A stretch of DNA of 64,000 nucleotides. Source: Calditrichia bacterium (GTDB taxonomy: Bacteria > Calditrichota > Calditrichia > RBG-13-44-9 > J075). Below, piece after piece: positions 53,260 to 62,434 of this stretch. Made by a program: the position numbers and the translations under genes. The notes below the pieces were generated by a model that did not search any database, was not told where the DNA came from, and saw only the letters and a list, made by a program, of their open reading frames with translations. Position 1 is the first letter of the stretch; each line of letters starts with the position of its first letter. The stretch covers positions 1-64,000 of the forward strand of contig JANQQU010000056.1 in NCBI GenBank assembly GCA_028284905.1, given 5' to 3'.

Positions 53260-54294
53260 ATGAAGTCGGTTTTAATACTAAGTCCTCACATTGATCAGGC
53301 CGCTGCTTTTGCCCGTTTATTACGTGAATCTTCTCATGAATATCGCATCGTTGGCTGGGGTGAGCAAGATCGCCGGCCGTTTCTCCACCAGTCTTATTAT
53401 GATGACATTCTCATCCAGCCATTTGAAAAAAAAGGCGTTGAAGACGCGTATGATTTCGTCATACCAACTGGCGCAGACAGCACTTATCGTTTTGTCCAGT
53501 CCCGGGGACGGCATCATCTCGGAGAAATTTTATTTAGCGAGGAAAGCCTGAAAGTATATGATAAGCGATTTCTGTTGGCAACGGCAGCTGAAGCAAATAT
53601 CCCAATTCCCCGCATGTACGATTCCCTGAACGCAGTAACGGAATTTCCGGTGTTCGTTAAGGACGCCTATGAAAATCAACGGTCGACTCGTCAGCGATTC
53701 CTGGCGCATTCCCGGGAGATGCTTCCGGAAAGCAGTGACGATTGTTTGATTCAGGAATATATCGATTCTCCATCCACATATGGCCTGGGGTTTTTAGCGC
53801 AGGAGGGAGAAATAATCACCCACTTTACGCATCAGGAATTAGTGAGTATTCCCCGGCAGGGAGGATCCGCTGTTATTCTAAAACCGTTCTACGATTCACG
53901 GCTGGTCGAATATTCGCGGCGATTGCTGCAGGCGCTGAAGTTTGACGGATGGGGATTGGTTGAGTTCAAATATTGCCACAAACGGGATGACTTTGTTCTG
54001 ATGGAAATCAATGCGAAATTCTGGGAATCACTGGAATTTGCGCTGCGTAGTCATCCGGAATTTCTGAATCATCTGCTCGGTTTGTCCCGGAAAAAAGAAA
54101 CGCTTGGGCAAGCGATCTATTTGAAACGTTACATGATGTTGCCATTAACCGCGCAACTGAAGTATTTGAAAGCGCTGGCGAGCAGCTATCGGCTGGATTG
54201 TGATCAGCTTGGCCGCTTACTGGCCAGCCGTTATCTGCCGGAAAGTTTGCGGCAGATTGTCAAAAAAACGATGGCAAATTTTATCCGGCAGTGA
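53260..54294 (+). CDS. ATP-grasp family ligase
   Basis: 344 aa from the ATG at 53260 (CGGAA upstream); a TTG at 53245 is less likely. An N-terminal Rossmann-like fold (KSVLILSPHIDQAAAFARLL) precedes the ATP-grasp region with PVFVKDAYENQRSTRQ, IQEYIDSPSTYGLGFLAQEGE and the metal-binding LMEINAKFWES near the end, as in carbamoyl-phosphate-synthase-like ATP-grasp proteins in capsule clusters. Such enzymes join a carboxylate to an amine or thiol using ATP; substrate unknown. It may attach an amino acid to a sugar (inference). Confidence 0.85.
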   Translation: MKSVLILSPHIDQAAAFARLLRESSHEYRIVGWGEQDRRPFLHQSYYDDILIQPFEKKGVEDAYDFVIPTGADSTYRFVQSRGRHHLGEILFSEESLKVYDKRFLLATAAEANIPIPRMYDSLNAVTEFPVFVKDAYENQRSTRQRFLAHSREMLPESSDDCLIQEYIDSPSTYGLGFLAQEGEIITHFTHQELVSIPRQGGSAVILKPFYDSRLVEYSRRLLQALKFDGWGLVEFKYCHKRDDFVLMEINAKFWESLEFALRSHPEFLNHLLGLSRKKETLGQAIYLKRYMMLPLTAQLKYLKALASSYRLDCDQLGRLLASRYLPESLRQIVKKTMANFIRQ

Positions 54295-54315
54295 GATGCC
54301 TTGCCAGGAGAAAAA

Positions 54316-55281
54316 ATGATAGATGCACACTTACATGTTTCCCCAAACTTCCCGCTGCAGGCGCTGATCAATTATCTCGATGAGGAGAAGATCGATGCCT
54401 GCTGGCTGCTCTCCTGGGAAGAATCCCCGAGTGTTGATTGGCATTACATCCCCTTAACCGCCGAGCGAATTTACGAGGCCTGGCAGCAGTATCCCGAACG
54501 GATTATTCCGATGTATGCGCCGGACCCGCTGTTGCCGGATTGCCTGGAGAAATTTCGCCGTTATCATCAGCTTGGCTTTCTGGGATGTGCGGAGTTAAAA
54601 ACAGCAATAGATTGGGATGAACCGGCCCTTATTCCTTTACTGAACTATCTGAATGATCATCGCCTGCCGCTCACTTTCCACATGGAAGAGGGGAGAGAGG
54701 ACTATCGTTTTAAGGGATCATCAAATCTGGAAAGATACCTGGGCAAGCTGCTGCGTACCCCCAGGTTTGGCGGCATGCCCGGGAATGTGATAAAATCCCT
54801 GGCGAAAGGATTGCCCTGGTTGAAAAAACAAGAGATGAATCTGCGTTACGATTTTCCCGGATATATGATGGATATGGCCGGTTTGGAGAGCGCAGTGCAG
54901 AGATTCCCGGGCATCAAGTTTATTGGACATGGTCCCTACTTTTGGAAATGTATTGCAGATCCACCCGGCAATGCGCCTTATCCGACGGGGCCGGTAGAAC
55001 AACCGGGCGTCATCTGGCGCTTGCTGGAAACTTATGAAAATCTTTATGCGGATATTTCCGGGCAGAGCGGTTACCAGGCATTAAGCAGAGATCCGAAAAC
55101 CGCCGCTGATTTTTTAGACCGTTTCTCGAATAAACTGCTGTATGGCACGGATAATTATTTTGCCGGATTAAAGCCTTTATTGGAGAGCCTGCGATTAAAT
55201 GCTGCTACCTATCGCCGGATTTATGAAGAGAATGCCCGTTCCCTGCTGGAAACCGTTCTACCGGCTAGCACTGATTCATAA
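54316..55281 (+). CDS. Amidohydrolase-family metal-dependent hydrolase
   Basis: 321 aa from the ATG after AGGAGAAAAA. TIM-barrel amidohydrolase (Amidohydro_2) ligands are visible: the DAHLH motif, His in LTFHMEEG, His in FIGHGPYFW and Asp in LYGTDNYF. It lies 21 bp after the ATP-grasp gene, suggesting they work on the same substrate. Its last 61 bases overlap the 3' end of the convergent glycosyltransferase gene. Substrate unknown. Confidence 0.87.
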   Translation: MIDAHLHVSPNFPLQALINYLDEEKIDACWLLSWEESPSVDWHYIPLTAERIYEAWQQYPERIIPMYAPDPLLPDCLEKFRRYHQLGFLGCAELKTAIDWDEPALIPLLNYLNDHRLPLTFHMEEGREDYRFKGSSNLERYLGKLLRTPRFGGMPGNVIKSLAKGLPWLKKQEMNLRYDFPGYMMDMAGLESAVQRFPGIKFIGHGPYFWKCIADPPGNAPYPTGPVEQPGVIWRLLETYENLYADISGQSGYQALSRDPKTAADFLDRFSNKLLYGTDNYFAGLKPLLESLRLNAATYRRIYEENARSLLETVLPASTDS

Positions 55282-56339
55282 ACTTCTGCCGTTTTCATTC
55301 CGGATTCACCCCAGCTAAAGTGTGTGACTCTTTCCAGGCCCCGGCGAACCAGATCCTCGCGCAACGATTGATCCTGGCATAAACGGATTAGCTGAACGGT
55401 AAGATCGTTCACGCTGTAAGGGTCCGCGAAAATCGCCGCATCTGCCAGCACTTCCCGCAGGGGAGGAATATCGGATGCCAGTACCGGCACCCCACAGGCC
55501 ATCGCCTCCAGGGGCGTCAAGCCAAATCCTTCGTAGCAGGAAACCTGCAGAAATCCGTCTGCCCCTTTATAAATGCCTGCCAGCTTTTCATTGTCACAAT
55601 CAGCGAGAAAATGGATGTCGAAATCTTCCGGTAAGAAAATATCATCCTTTTTATCGACGTCTCCGACCATAACCAGCTTATGGGGCAGATCATATTGCCG
55701 TTTCGCATTCCGGAATGCCGTAACCATCCGTTCCAGATTCTTGTGATGCTTGAAATTGCCAACGTAGAGCAAATAGGGATGATCGCCAACACCGGGAATG
55801 CCCAGCGTTTCGAGCGAGTCATTTTCCCAACTGCCTTTGGTAAAAATATCCAGCACACCGTTGTGGATAACCGTGACCTTCTCCGGGGCGCATTTTGTGT
55901 ATTTCAGAATTTCCGTTTTAGCAAATTGAGAGACAGTAATAATTTGCGCGGATTTCCGAACGGCGCTGCCAAATACCAAATCCCGATACAATTTCTTCGG
56001 CAATGAATTGGCAAGTTGCGGTAGGGCATAATGAGCGGTATCGTGAATCGTGGTGATGAGCGCTCCCCGATAAGCAAGCGGAATATTGAAATGCGGGATA
56101 TGAAACAGGTCTGCGGATTTTACGATACGGGGAATTTGTAATTGTTCGCCAATGGTGTAAATGGGAATTTCACAGGGAATGATATCAAATTCGGGATAGC
56201 GTTCCGCTAACGCTTGCTCTGGTCCGATCAGGACAAATTTAAAGGGTAGATTCGCGCAATGGAAATAATCGGCGATGCCCAGCACGTAAGTCCCAATACC
56301 GGAGTGAAGGTGTCTTGCATCCAGGAATATCGTTTTCAT
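55221..56339 (-). CDS. Family 4 glycosyltransferase
   Basis: 372 aa. GT-B fold: N-terminal DARHLHSGIGTYVLGIADYF, central LLYVGNFKHHKNLERMV, and the donor-binding CYEGFGLTPLEAMACGVPVLASDIPPLREVL with the E(x7)E motif. Adds a sugar from a nucleotide donor in surface-polysaccharide assembly. It begins 6 bp after the stop of the preceding glycosyltransferase. Its 3' end overlaps the opposite-strand amidohydrolase gene by 61 bp. Confidence 0.92.
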   Translation of the reverse strand: MKTIFLDARHLHSGIGTYVLGIADYFHCANLPFKFVLIGPEQALAERYPEFDIIPCEIPIYTIGEQLQIPRIVKSADLFHIPHFNIPLAYRGALITTIHDTAHYALPQLANSLPKKLYRDLVFGSAVRKSAQIITVSQFAKTEILKYTKCAPEKVTVIHNGVLDIFTKGSWENDSLETLGIPGVGDHPYLLYVGNFKHHKNLERMVTAFRNAKRQYDLPHKLVMVGDVDKKDDIFLPEDFDIHFLADCDNEKLAGIYKGADGFLQVSCYEGFGLTPLEAMACGVPVLASDIPPLREVLADAAIFADPYSVNDLTVQLIRLCQDQSLREDLVRRGLERVTHFSWGESGMKTAEVYESVLAGRTVSSRERAFSS

Positions 56340-56345
56340 AGAATA

Positions 56346-57458
56346 TCACTCGCTCATTTCAGATGTATGGATAATTTCCTGCGTTAATTCTTCCCAGCTT
56401 AAAATTGGCGGTTGAGCAGGTTCTTCGTTTGGGGTGAATGTCAATGCTGCTTCGAAACAATCTTTGATTGAGGTTTGCTCGCCGGGGTGATAATGGAAGA
56501 CATTTTCCCGGCTGGAAGGAATAAAATTGGGCATGATAATCGGAAGGCCGCAATGGCTGTATTGAAGCACTTTCAGACTATCTGTAGATGATTCCGCACC
56601 TCGCACGTAACTAACCGGATGAAGCCCGATGTCAGCATGCTGGAGAAAGGGGATCGTTTCCTGAAAGGGCATTTGGCCGTAAATTCGGATATTTTCCCGG
56701 GAAGGAATTTCCGGCGTATCGCCGATAATATGAAACTGTAAATCGGGAAACAATTTCGCTGCAGTATGCAGACATTCGCTGTCTAAATAGGGATGATTAC
56801 CCACATAGACTGCATTGGCCGGGGATTTATATGGCGACGCATTGTTCTTACTGAAGAGGTCTTTCGAAAGCCCGTGATATTGCAAGCGCGTGGTCGGCAA
56901 ATGAGAAAACCGTTGATAGAGGAATTCGCTGGGGACGCTTACCAAATCAAAATACGGCAGCAGCTCGGTTTCGGCAGTAATGACCATGGGATGTAAATCC
57001 AGCAGACGGATGTCATCGGAGACCCGATAAACTATTTTTGCCCGGGAATTGATTTCTCTTACCTGTTTAACCAGAAGCAACGCCGGCGTTGATTCAAAAA
57101 CGATCATGTCGGCATTTTCGATGGTTGAGTTCAGCGCTCCCAGTGGCAGGCGGGCGTAACGTGCCACCAGCGGTTGCAGCAACTTGTTCAGGAGCGCTGA
57201 GCGAAAATTTGCCGGGTGGATATTACTGAACAGCACATAACTGAAAAATCGCTCCCGTATTTCCCGCAGGCGATTGGCCTCGCTGCGCACCGGGTATTGA
57301 AAGCGGAAATTACCGCTCAAGCGATGCAGCCAGCTGACCGGTGCGGTTACGAAAACCACTTCCCAGCCTTGTTGCCAGAAAGCATCGGCCAGCCAATGAA
57401 ACCCGGCACGGCGCTGCGATTGGTAATAATGATATGAGAAGAGAACGATTCGCTTCAT
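56346..57458 (-). CDS. Glycosyltransferase, GumK-like (GT70)
   Basis: 370 aa. The N-terminal stretch LFSYHYYQSQRRAGFHWLADAFWQQGWEVVFVTAPVSWL and the later VYVGNHPYLD, HADIGLHPVSY and KVLQYSHCGLPIIMP fit the GT-B glucuronosyltransferase GumK group. Acts at the cytoplasmic side of the inner membrane on a lipid-linked oligosaccharide. Donor specificity is an inference from overall resemblance. Starts within the last 4 bases of the WbqC gene (ATGA overlap). Confidence 0.8.
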   Translation of the reverse strand: MKRIVLFSYHYYQSQRRAGFHWLADAFWQQGWEVVFVTAPVSWLHRLSGNFRFQYPVRSEANRLREIRERFFSYVLFSNIHPANFRSALLNKLLQPLVARYARLPLGALNSTIENADMIVFESTPALLLVKQVREINSRAKIVYRVSDDIRLLDLHPMVITAETELLPYFDLVSVPSEFLYQRFSHLPTTRLQYHGLSKDLFSKNNASPYKSPANAVYVGNHPYLDSECLHTAAKLFPDLQFHIIGDTPEIPSRENIRIYGQMPFQETIPFLQHADIGLHPVSYVRGAESSTDSLKVLQYSHCGLPIIMPNFIPSSRENVFHYHPGEQTSIKDCFEAALTFTPNEEPAQPPILSWEELTQEIIHTSEMSE

Positions 57459-58165
57459 ACTTGCTCGACTGCTTCATTATGCCGTTGAAAAAAACGCCGG
57501 CAATCCGGGCCTTCATTAAATAGCAGATCAATGATTGACAGTCCTGGGATAAAATCCTCAAATTGCTGAGTATAAGTGGGATGGGAAAATTCGTCAAAAT
57601 CGAGGGTGATTCCTGCTTTCTGAAATAAATCTTCCTGCAAATAATTTAAGCTGCCGCCTCGGCCGGAAATATACGTTGATCCACCCATCGCCTTCACCAT
57701 ATCGATAATCCGTTCGCTGGGATTCGTAGCGCGAAGGGCCAATTCCGTATTTCGGAAAATAGGTGTTTGAATCCCCAAAAATCCCCGAATTAGTTCCAGA
57801 AAACTGATATTTAGGTCTACCAGAAAATCCCATTCTTTTTCATAAATTTCTTCGAAGTAAGGCGCATATTCTCCGAAATAGGGACTGCTGCTGTAATTCA
57901 CTTGTAATGACTGCCAATGTTTTTGCTGCCAGTTTTTACTTTGGTCGATGCGAACATCTTTGATGAGCGGAAAACCAAGTCCTTTGGTAAGGACAGGGAC
58001 AGTCAGCCAAAGTTTTCCACGGGCGGTTTTAATACGCGCGCGGTTGGTATAACTTTGCGAAGAATATTGGACATCATCTGCCAGGACAAATTTATCCACC
58101 CAGGCCATTTTATGAAAATAGCCGATCCAGGGAATATAGTTCGGTTGATGGGCGCTGATAATCAT
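57455..58165 (-). CDS. WbqC-family protein
   Basis: 236 aa. The opening AHQPNYIPWIGYFHKMAWVDKFVLADDVQYSSQSYTNRARIKTARG is the diagnostic start of the WbqC family, found in O-antigen and capsule clusters. The biochemical role of the family is unsettled. It overlaps both neighbours by 4 bases (ATGA), so the three genes are translationally coupled. Confidence 0.92.
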   Translation of the reverse strand: MIISAHQPNYIPWIGYFHKMAWVDKFVLADDVQYSSQSYTNRARIKTARGKLWLTVPVLTKGLGFPLIKDVRIDQSKNWQQKHWQSLQVNYSSSPYFGEYAPYFEEIYEKEWDFLVDLNISFLELIRGFLGIQTPIFRNTELALRATNPSERIIDMVKAMGGSTYISGRGGSLNYLQEDLFQKAGITLDFDEFSHPTYTQQFEDFIPGLSIIDLLFNEGPDCRRFFQRHNEAVEQV

Positions 58166-59319
58166 ACATTAACTCCTTCTCGCTGAAGGATAACAGACAA
58201 TCCTTTGCTTACTTGTTGAACCGCTTCATAGGGCATGTCCGGATAGATCGGCAGGGCGAGGGTTCGATCGAGAATATCTTCCGCTACCGGGAAATCGCCC
58301 ATTTTGTAGCCGAATTCATCCATGTAAAACGGTTGGAGATGGCACGGTGGCCAGTAGATGCTGCCACAGCGTACGCCATGCGCTTTTGCCATTTCCGCGG
58401 CAACTGCGCCCCGGGAGCCTTTCTTTTCGAGCAGAATCGGATACTTATAAAAACTATGGGTTGCGGATGCCGGGATGGGAAAAAGTTGTAATCCCGGTAT
58501 ATTGCTCAATGCTTCTTGATACCAGGCGGCAACCTGCCCCCGTTTGCTCAATGCTTCGTCCAAATACTTTAACTGATAGTAGCCAACGATAGCTTGAATC
58601 TCGCTCATTCGCCAGTTGTAACCAAGGCGTACAAGCAGATTGCGATTGGCGCCGGTATTTTCTTCTCCGATAGCGATGCCATGGCAACGCAGCGAACGGG
58701 CAAGATGATCGCATGCCGGATCGTTAGTGGTGATCATCCCACCTTCCCCGGTAGTCATTGGTTTAGTCGGATAAAAGGAGAAAGCGCCGCCGTCTGTCAA
58801 GTTGCCGGCTTTCACGTTGTTCAGTGCAGCGCCGGGGGCGTGAGCGGCATCTTCAATTAGATATAGCCCCTCGGATTTACAAATATCACGAATCTCATCT
58901 ATTTCCGGACTGACGAGTCCGGCGATATGCACAGCAATTACGCCCTTGGTGGCGGGGGTGATTTTTCGCCGAACTTCCTCCGGATCGAGACTTAGAGTGT
59001 GTGGAGAAATATCGGCCAGCACCGGTTTGCCACCGGCAAAAATAACTGCATTGCCGCTCGCCAGAAAAGTGTTGGTGGGAACGATAACCTCACTATTGGT
59101 TACATCATAATAGCGTAAGAGAATTTCCAGCGCGCTGGTGCCGGAATTCACTGCAATGGCAAAATTCGCTTTCGTATACGCTGCAAAAGATTGTTCGAAT
59201 TTTTCGATCCAGGGGCCCTGGGTTAAGCGGCCGCTTACCAGAACTTTAACGATCTCATCGGCAATCTGTGCTTGCACCGCCTCGGGGAAATAAGGCTTAT
59301 TGGCAGGGATTTGTAACAT
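58162..59319 (-). CDS. DegT/DnrJ/EryC1/StrS-type sugar aminotransferase
   Basis: 385 aa. PLP-dependent: Asp157 in LIEDAAHAPGA, PLP lysine Lys186 in AFSFYPTKPMTTGEGG, and NSGTSALEILLRY near the start. Converts a keto-sugar nucleotide to an amino sugar using glutamate. The ribosome-binding site is weak, but the start MLQIPANKPYFP is in the expected place. Neighbours WbqC and an SDR fit synthesis of an N-modified sugar. Confidence 0.94.
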   Translation of the reverse strand: MLQIPANKPYFPEAVQAQIADEIVKVLVSGRLTQGPWIEKFEQSFAAYTKANFAIAVNSGTSALEILLRYYDVTNSEVIVPTNTFLASGNAVIFAGGKPVLADISPHTLSLDPEEVRRKITPATKGVIAVHIAGLVSPEIDEIRDICKSEGLYLIEDAAHAPGAALNNVKAGNLTDGGAFSFYPTKPMTTGEGGMITTNDPACDHLARSLRCHGIAIGEENTGANRNLLVRLGYNWRMSEIQAIVGYYQLKYLDEALSKRGQVAAWYQEALSNIPGLQLFPIPASATHSFYKYPILLEKKGSRGAVAAEMAKAHGVRCGSIYWPPCHLQPFYMDEFGYKMGDFPVAEDILDRTLALPIYPDMPYEAVQQVSKGLSVILQREGVNV

Positions 59320-59361
59320 AGAACGATTCCTGTTTTTTTGCTAAAAGCATATTTATCAATA

Positions 59362-60357
59362 CTATATCTCTATTCGCTCAGCTCTACTATATGCTTGCTG
59401 CAATTCCTTAAGATACGCCGCTAAATTTTCCTGAGTGGATTTGGGGTGATAGTCCAAATCCCGGGAAGCAGCGGTGATATCGAAAAAAAACTGGCGGGGA
59501 TGGCCGGAAGGAGTATCAACAATCTTCACATTTTTTGCCCCGCTTAGTTGACGAATAATATTGGCCATCTCTGCGACGGATGTAGCCTTCTCGCTGCCGA
59601 TATGATAGGTCTTTCCGGAAAGTTTGTTTCCATCGCCGTTGAGCATTTTCGCCATCGCGAGCATATTTGCATTTACCGTATCCTGAACGTAAAGGAAATC
59701 CGATTTTCGGTCACTCGGCGCTGTAATGGTTTCGGCTGCATCGCTAAGGCATAGCCGGGCAAATTTGGCGATTGCCCCACCATCTTTCCCGCTGCCGTAA
59801 ACGCCGGGATAGCGCAGGATAAGATATTGTAATCCACAAGTTCTTCCAATATAATGACAAGCTTGCTCAGCCAAAAGCACGCTCATCCCATTAACTTCTA
59901 CCGGTGCGGGAGGTTGCTGTTCGCCGATTGGCACTGCGGAAGGCTGACTGATATCAAAAATCATCATCGCCGAGCTTTGAATCCAGATCGGTGATTGATG
60001 GCGGGTGGCAGCTTGCAGCAAATTCAAGGTGCCCTCATAATTGGTGCGATAGGCGGATGTTTCCTGAAAAAAAGGCGCTTTTTCCTCCTGGTTTTTTCCG
60101 GGAAAGTAGCGCTCGACAGCCAAATGAAAAACAACCTGAAAAGGTTGTCTTTGAAAGAGATCGCTCAGGAATTCCCGATTATGAATATCGCCTCGTAGGA
60201 GATTGAGGCGAGGATGATCGAGTATTGCAGCCAACAATGCAGGCGCTTCGGAACGGGTTAATGCCCAGACATTAAACCCTTCCCGAAGCAGGCGTTTACA
60301 AAGATGATGACCGATCAATCCGTTGGCACCGGTAACCAGAATATTCACATCCTTCAT
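59362..60357 (-). CDS. Extended SDR (NAD-dependent epimerase/dehydratase) lacking the YxxxK dyad
   Basis: 331 aa. NAD-binding ILVTGANGLIGHHLCKRL at the start, DIHN and the Ser in IWIQSSAMM are present, and ILRYPGVYGSGKDGG continues the fold. Where the family has YxxxK (usually P-Y-G-x-S-K-x-x-x-E), this protein reads VNGMSVLLAEQ: Asn156 and Val160 in place of Tyr and Lys. Normal redox chemistry is unlikely, although the NAD site remains. The start codon overlaps the stop of the upstream oxidoreductase gene (TAATG). Confidence 0.87.
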   Translation of the reverse strand: MKDVNILVTGANGLIGHHLCKRLLREGFNVWALTRSEAPALLAAILDHPRLNLLRGDIHNREFLSDLFQRQPFQVVFHLAVERYFPGKNQEEKAPFFQETSAYRTNYEGTLNLLQAATRHQSPIWIQSSAMMIFDISQPSAVPIGEQQPPAPVEVNGMSVLLAEQACHYIGRTCGLQYLILRYPGVYGSGKDGGAIAKFARLCLSDAAETITAPSDRKSDFLYVQDTVNANMLAMAKMLNGDGNKLSGKTYHIGSEKATSVAEMANIIRQLSGAKNVKIVDTPSGHPRQFFFDITAASRDLDYHPKSTQENLAAYLKELQQAYSRAERIEI

Positions 60358-61589
60358 TATTCAGCCTGAATAATTAAACGATGACTGGAATTATTGCCAT
60401 CGGCGTTTTCCAGCGCCGTTTCTTCCAGGAGCGGCTGAACTTCGCCGGCGCTATCCGTTGCACGAACATACAATCCAAATTTTTCCTCTTCATCCGGCAC
60501 TTGAAGGTCGTAGCGCCACAAACACCAGACGTATGGGGCTGGATAGTTACCGGGGCCGCTAATCCGGGAGAGTGCTTCCGTGAAAGCTGCACCATTAGAA
60601 TCATCATAAACGGGGCGATCGCTGGCATCGGGGGCATCCAGTATCGTTGCTTCCTGGTAAGCAATTTCACCAACCGGCTGGTCGCGATCTTTAACTTTGA
60701 CAATACCGACCTCTACTTTCTCAACCGGATTGGTACCGCTAACGGCGACGCCATAAACTGTAAATGTCGATCCTCTCGGCACTTTTTGGTAATTCACCGG
60801 GGTATAAAAGCGCGAATTGATTCGCAACGGCGGTATGTCTGCCCAAAGAATATCCGGCTCTGCGGAACGCACCGGGCGGCTCTCCCAGTAGCCATCTTCC
60901 TCATCCCGGTCGCTTACTTCAATTTCCATGATCGCTTTCGGGCTTTTCATGCCAAGCATCTCCGGTACTACCATTCGCACCGGATAACCATGTGCGAGGG
61001 AGCCATCCCGTTGTTCGCTGTAGGGAATGCCGTTGAACTTGTATGCCAGGAACGCCGGGCGCGGATCGTCCATCATAATGCGCTCTTTGAGGTGATTGGT
61101 AAAATAGCCATCATAACAGTGGAAATAAACTCGTTTTGCCTGTGCCCAATCCACACCAAGCACATCTTCCAGGTAAAGACGAAGCGGTGCACCAGTAAAA
61201 TAGCCGTTGCTCATCTGAAAGCCGCCGTTGTTGTTTCCAACACACTGAAAGGTTTGAAAGAATGATTCCTCTGCCATTGGATAGCGAGTGGCGATATCGT
61301 CGAAACTCAACTCTGCTTCTTTGATGGTTTGCCCGCCAACAGTTTGCGTCAGCTTTAGCCGCCAGGTGTTTAAATCCAGATCTGCCGGGCGATACTCCCG
61401 TCCATCAATAAACTGGATATAAAATCCCCCTTCTTCCTCCGGCATATCAACCGGCGAACAAAAATTCAGTTTGATGGGATCGAGGGTTGGCTCGATGCTG
61501 TTGCGGGTACAGCTGAAGAATCCCGCACCGGAAATAAAAAACAAAGCTGCGCCACTGGCACCGGTTTTCAAAAAATCTCGTCTATTCAT
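60357..61589 (-). CDS. Molybdopterin-dependent oxidoreductase (sulfite-oxidase/MsrP fold)
   Basis: 410 aa. N-terminal twin-arginine-like signal NRRDFLKTGASGAALFFISGAGFFSC. The molybdenum ligand Cys116 sits in FFQTFQCVGNNNGG, the sulfite-oxidase-family motif, followed by HCYDGYFTNHL and GYPVRMVVPEMLGMKSPKAI, and a C-terminal Mo-co dimerisation-like beta domain. No haem domain. Expected in the periplasm, reducing or oxidising a sulfoxide, sulfite or similar small substrate. It is coupled to the SDR gene and follows the outer-membrane protein gene by 35 bp, an odd setting for this enzyme. Confidence 0.9.
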   Translation of the reverse strand: MNRRDFLKTGASGAALFFISGAGFFSCTRNSIEPTLDPIKLNFCSPVDMPEEEGGFYIQFIDGREYRPADLDLNTWRLKLTQTVGGQTIKEAELSFDDIATRYPMAEESFFQTFQCVGNNNGGFQMSNGYFTGAPLRLYLEDVLGVDWAQAKRVYFHCYDGYFTNHLKERIMMDDPRPAFLAYKFNGIPYSEQRDGSLAHGYPVRMVVPEMLGMKSPKAIMEIEVSDRDEEDGYWESRPVRSAEPDILWADIPPLRINSRFYTPVNYQKVPRGSTFTVYGVAVSGTNPVEKVEVGIVKVKDRDQPVGEIAYQEATILDAPDASDRPVYDDSNGAAFTEALSRISGPGNYPAPYVWCLWRYDLQVPDEEEKFGLYVRATDSAGEVQPLLEETALENADGNNSSHRLIIQAE

Positions 61590-61624
61590 TTATTTCTCTC
61601 CAATTGGATATCATTCTCGTTCAA

Positions 61625-62434
61625 TCATCTTTTAAAAGCAATGCCAACAAATATTTCGTCTGATTTGGGAATGTTTTTTCCGGATGTGGTTTTTAAATAG
61701 GTGATGTCAAACTCCAGCTTTGGGCTGAATAGCCAGATAAATCCACCACCGAGGCGAGTTCTTTCCTGATCCAGTGGAAAGCCAAAAAGATTGCTTTCAC
61801 CGGATGCGCTGCCGCTCGCTTTAATCCCGGTAGTAAGAAAACGCAGCAAAATTTTCTTACGGAAAGTATAGCCGGCCTCGAAGCTGTAGTTAATTTCATC
61901 AAGAAAATCTCCGCCACGCACCCGATAGCCAATATCGCCGGTCATGTAAATAGGGGTGGGATAGAGAGAGGTGCCCAACAAAAGTTTCGCATCAAAATCG
62001 GTTTCGCCGTTGCCAAGGGGAGGAATATCTGCGATGTCGTAAGCAACCGGCACTTTAGCACCAAGCAGGGCAGAGGCAACTACCGGACTATCGAGGAATT
62101 GGTATTTGGCCTGAAGTTCGATATCGCCGGCAAAGTATCCGGAGGAATTGCCGCGAATAAAGTTCGCTTCATTTTCGGAATTCTTAAAGAAGGGCGTATT
62201 CAGGATAACCGTTGCCCGGTCGATTAACCCATATTCAGTATAGAAGTAAAGTGCGTAATCGGTAAACTTGGTTGGGGAATTTACGCCGAAAACGCCACTA
62301 GCGTCTGAGTAAATAAGGGTGAATTTAGAGTAATAATGCCCCCGGGCCTGTGCCCAGGCGCCTGCCTGCAACATCGATGGTGCAAAGATAAAAATGCCCA
62401 GTATGATAATTATTCCGTTTCGCACTTTGCTCAT
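61625..62434 (-). CDS. Outer-membrane beta-barrel protein (porin/transport-like)
   Basis: 269 aa. Signal peptide (IIIILGIFIFAPSMLQAGAWA). The rest alternates polar and aromatic residues in short strands typical of a barrel (ARGHYYSKFTLIYSD, YALYFYTEYGLI, GYFAGDIELQAKYQF, FDITYLKTTSGK) and ends FVGIAFKR. Similar to the broad transporter/MetA-like outer-membrane family. Ligand unknown. Promoter presumably in the AT-rich spacer to its right; GGAAAG precedes the ATG. First gene of the long minus-strand operon. Confidence 0.75.
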   Translation of the reverse strand: MSKVRNGIIIILGIFIFAPSMLQAGAWAQARGHYYSKFTLIYSDASGVFGVNSPTKFTDYALYFYTEYGLIDRATVILNTPFFKNSENEANFIRGNSSGYFAGDIELQAKYQFLDSPVVASALLGAKVPVAYDIADIPPLGNGETDFDAKLLLGTSLYPTPIYMTGDIGYRVRGGDFLDEINYSFEAGYTFRKKILLRFLTTGIKASGSASGESNLFGFPLDQERTRLGGGFIWLFSPKLEFDITYLKTTSGKNIPKSDEIFVGIAFKR

